Below, piece by piece: positions 62,131-64,000 of a stretch of DNA of 64,000 nt. How positions within the stretch are numbered: the first letter of the stretch is position 1; each line of letters starts with the position of its first letter. Both the position numbers and the translations under genes were made by a program. A model generated the notes under the pieces. That model did not search any database. It saw only the letters and a list, made by a program, of their open reading frames with translations, and was not told the origin of the DNA. The DNA comes from Streptomyces sp. GESEQ-4 (GTDB taxonomy: Bacteria > Actinomycetota > Actinomycetes > Streptomycetales > Streptomycetaceae): NCBI RefSeq assembly GCF_017948455.1, contig NZ_JAFFSU010000001.1, forward strand, positions 372,001 through 436,000, given 5' to 3'.

Positions 62131-63237
62131 TCAGCGTGCGGGGAACCGCAGGACTCGATCGTCGCCCTCGCGGGGCTGACGCGGTTGGTTGGACGTGGTG
62201 AGCCAGAGTGCGCCGTCGGGGGCGATCTCCACGGTCCGCAAGCGCCCGTGGACGCCGGGGAGATATTCCTTCGGCTCACCGATGCGACCGTTGACGAGCG
62301 GCATGGTGTACAGCGTCTGGCCGGTCAGGCCGGCCATGTAGAGCGTGTTGCCGGCGATGGCGATGCCCGAGGGGCCAACGGTGGTGGGAAAGGTGATCAG
62401 CGGATTGGTGAGGCGGCCGTTGTCGGTGTCCCCGGTGCCTTCCACCATCGGCCAGCCGTAGTTGCGGCCGGGTTTGATCAGGTTGATCTCGTCGAAGGCA
62501 TCCTCACCGAACTCGGCGGAGTACATCCGGCCCCGGGCGTCCCAGGCGAGGCCCTCCGGGTTGCGGTGGCCGTAGCTCCAGATGGGCGAGTCGGGGAACG
62601 GGTTGCCCGGCGCCGGCCGGCCGTCCGGGGTGACACGCAGGATCTTGCCGTTGAGGTTGGTCAGGTCCTGCGCGTTCTCGGGGGTGCGGCCATCACCGAC
62701 GGTGGCGTACAGCATGCCGTCCGGGCCGAACTTGAGGCGCCCGCCACTGTGATTCTCCCCGCGGTCGAAGGCCAGGACGACATCGAGGGGCTCGTCGGAG
62801 CCGAGCTTGAAGCGGGCGATGCGGGACTCGCCATCGACGGCGGTGTAGTACACGTACACCAGCTTGTCCCGGGCGAACCGGGGGGATACGTCCAGCCCGA
62901 GCAGCCCGCCATCGCCACCCGGGAGGTACACGTCGGGGATGGTGCGGACGTGCTCGGGCGCGTGCCCCGGCCCGATGCGCAGAACGCGGCTTGTCTGTCG
63001 TTCGGTGATCAGGGCGTCCCCGCCGGGCAGGAATGCCATGCCCCACGGCATCTGGATGTCAGTGGCGATCACGTCGGGGACGGCGGAGAGGTCTGGCTTG
63101 CCCAGGTGCGAGCCGGCCGACGATGCCGCCACCGGTGATGCCGGTGCAGCTGCCACCCCACCGGTGGTCGCGGTGGTGAGAGACAGAACAACCAGGGCGG
63201 CAGCCGTCCATCGCAGCGGTGACACGTATGTGTTCAT
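62131..63237 (-). CDS. Secreted PQQ-dependent sugar dehydrogenase (glucose/sorbosone dehydrogenase-like)
   Basis: A 368-residue protein with a signal peptide (to about VAAA, residue 30) and a six-bladed propeller of the PF07995 family: QMPWGMAFLPGGDALITER, GGLLGLDVSPRF, RGENHSGGRLKFGPDGMLY, GHRNPEGLAWD and GRNYGWPMVEG. The His in NHSGG and the Arg/Asn segments match the cofactor and substrate site of soluble aldose dehydrogenases. ATG 63237 follows GGAGGAAAC. A CCAGGGG palindrome 150 nt upstream matches the one before the MmyB-like regulator at 39748. Confidence 0.88.
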   Translation of the reverse strand: MNTYVSPLRWTAAALVVLSLTTATTGGVAAAPASPVAASSAGSHLGKPDLSAVPDVIATDIQMPWGMAFLPGGDALITERQTSRVLRIGPGHAPEHVRTIPDVYLPGGDGGLLGLDVSPRFARDKLVYVYYTAVDGESRIARFKLGSDEPLDVVLAFDRGENHSGGRLKFGPDGMLYATVGDGRTPENAQDLTNLNGKILRVTPDGRPAPGNPFPDSPIWSYGHRNPEGLAWDARGRMYSAEFGEDAFDEINLIKPGRNYGWPMVEGTGDTDNGRLTNPLITFPTTVGPSGIAIAGNTLYMAGLTGQTLYTMPLVNGRIGEPKEYLPGVHGRLRTVEIAPDGALWLTTSNQPRQPREGDDRVLRFPAR

Positions 63238-63563
63238 TGATGTTTCCTCCATCAGGGCAACCAGGGGTGCCGACCGCAGTGGCTGAATCACGGCAGCGCT
63301 GATCGCGCCCCTCGCTCAATGGGTTGAGGCGGTTGACTGCCACAGCCCGGGTTCGGGCCAATATGACGCGTTGCCGAGGCGCGTAACCAGGGGCTGTCAC
63401 CCCCTGGCTGAGCAGCCGTCAGGTAGCTGAGAAACACAGGATCGGCCTCGGCCGTTGGTGCAACTTTGGTCGCGGCGCCCCGCCCCTGCTTCATCCCTTT
63501 GTCGGCCGCCGCGCGACCACCGATCGATATCGGGACGGGTCAGGACCTTCCTAGCGTGGGTCC
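63238..63563. other. Divergent intergenic region
   Basis: No gene is visible here. The stretch separates the sugar dehydrogenase (minus) from the DUF418 gene (plus), contains the 63387-63407 palindrome, and holds both promoters. A CATATT element about 25 nt to the left of the palindrome could serve as a minus-strand -10 box. Confidence 0.5.
63387..63407. promoter_or_regulatory. Palindromic operator CCAGGGG-N7-CCCCTGG, copy 2
   Basis: Half-sites and spacing are identical to 39695-39715, only the 7-nt spacer differs (CTGTCAC against TTGGCAA). It lies between the sugar dehydrogenase and DUF418 gene starts. Confidence 0.65.
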
Positions 63564-64000
63564 ATGACGATCACGAGCAAAGAGCAGCCGGTGCGGCGCG
63601 GAGGCGTACGGGCCGAGGAGCGGGCGCTCGCACCCGACCTCGCGCGCGGGTTCATGTTGTTGCTCATCGTCCTTTCCAACACGGCCTTCCACCTCTGGGC
63701 GGCGCGGGGCGGACCTGCGGGATGGCAGCCCGTGGACGGCTCGTGGCTCGACCACTCGGTGCAGTTCACCATGATCACCGTGCTGGACCTGCGGATCTAT
63801 CCGCTCTTCGCGTTCCTCTTCGGCTACGGGATGATGCAGCTCTATCTGCGGCAGACGACCGCAGGCACCTCCGAGCGGGACACGGTCCGGATCCTGCGCA
63901 GGCGCAGTCTCTGGCTGATCGTCATCGGCCTGACGCACTCCGCTCTGCTGATGGCGGGCGACATCGTCGGCTACTACGGAGTGCTGAGCCTCGTCCTCGG
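63564..64000 (+). CDS. DUF418 family membrane protein, N-terminal part (runs off window)
   Basis: The first 145 codons of a membrane protein that continues past the right edge. The beginning LAPDLARGFMLLLIVLSNTA is the family signature (D-x-x-R-G at the first helix), followed by LDLRIYPLFAFLFGYGM and RRSLWLIVIGLTHSALLM. DUF418 proteins are multi-helix membrane proteins related to the acyltransferase-3 fold; their function is unknown. ATG 63564 is preceded by GCGTGGG, a weak site. Confidence 0.8.
   Translation, partial: MTITSKEQPVRRGGVRAEERALAPDLARGFMLLLIVLSNTAFHLWAARGGPAGWQPVDGSWLDHSVQFTMITVLDLRIYPLFAFLFGYGMMQLYLRQTTAGTSERDTVRILRRRSLWLIVIGLTHSALLMAGDIVGYYGVLSLVL

Overview
The window is high-GC actinomycete DNA. 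Almost every gene points to Streptomyces: GTG/TTG starts, many 1-4 nt stop/start overlaps, Tat-secreted xylan enzymes, a class F sortase, ornithine-lipid genes, an RmdA-type c-di-GMP enzyme and the ergothioneine cluster. From memory, about 6-28 kb resembles the S. coelicolor block around SCO0909-SCO0930 (lipoprotein, rmdA, sdh, ols, egtDCBA, PARG). That comparison was not run. To the right of about 30 kb the genes look accessory: catabolic, redox and regulatory.

Left part (0-12.8 kb): a CapA-like tail, a universal stress protein, a Tat-type NodB deacetylase, a class F sortase flanked by two small surface proteins with related C-terminal anchors, a Pro-Thr-rich membrane-anchored protein, a two-repeat lipoprotein, and a methyltransferase translationally coupled to a PAS-GGDEF-EAL protein. 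A lipoprotein with a predicted beta-propeller and a LysR regulator follow.

Middle (12.8-31.5 kb): sdhCAB, olsB-olsA, an LLM oxidoreductase, a cysteine-free L32 gene with a Zur-like site, a HAD phosphatase, dodecin, a coupled xylanase/acetylxylan esterase pair, egtABCD (no egtE seen), a bacterial PARG divergent from egtA, an apparently orphan PemK/MazF protein, an NfeD-like/flotillin pair and an amidase.

Right part (31.7-64 kb): a GH43 enzyme with an arabinose-binding domain, a cytochrome P450 remnant, an SDR, a periplasmic-type molybdenum aldehyde dehydrogenase (paoABC) with its XdhC maturation factor, an MmyB-like regulator, and a MarR-MFS-thioesterase-TetR block. Then come two paralogous catabolic modules. 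Module 1 (minus strand, 43.7-48.4 kb) is GntR, MFS, AtuA/DUF1446, DUF4387 and an alpha/beta hydrolase. Module 2 (plus strand, 51.7-62.1 kb) is tartrate-dehydrogenase-like, HyuB, HyuA, MFS, a 2-hydroxyacid-dehydrogenase/AtuA fusion ORF, DUF4387 and a secreted hydrolase, preceded by a divergent LysR. Between the modules lies a histidine kinase whose N-terminal third reads as the start of an MMPL transporter. A sugar dehydrogenase and the start of a DUF418 membrane protein end the window.

The two AtuA/DUF4387 modules are the best candidate for an undescribed system. Their shared core (transporter, AtuA, DUF4387, hydrolase) suggests uptake and breakdown of related organic acids or esters, and module 2 adds an ATP-dependent HyuAB enzyme and two dehydrogenases. 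Several operators can be read directly: three copies of one 15-bp motif around the GntR and MFS genes; two identical CCAGGGG-N7-CCCCTGG sites 24 kb apart, one before the MmyB-like regulator and one before the sugar dehydrogenase; and long palindromes before the MarR gene and the thioesterase-TetR pair. I saw no tRNA, rRNA, CRISPR array, insertion sequence or prophage gene.
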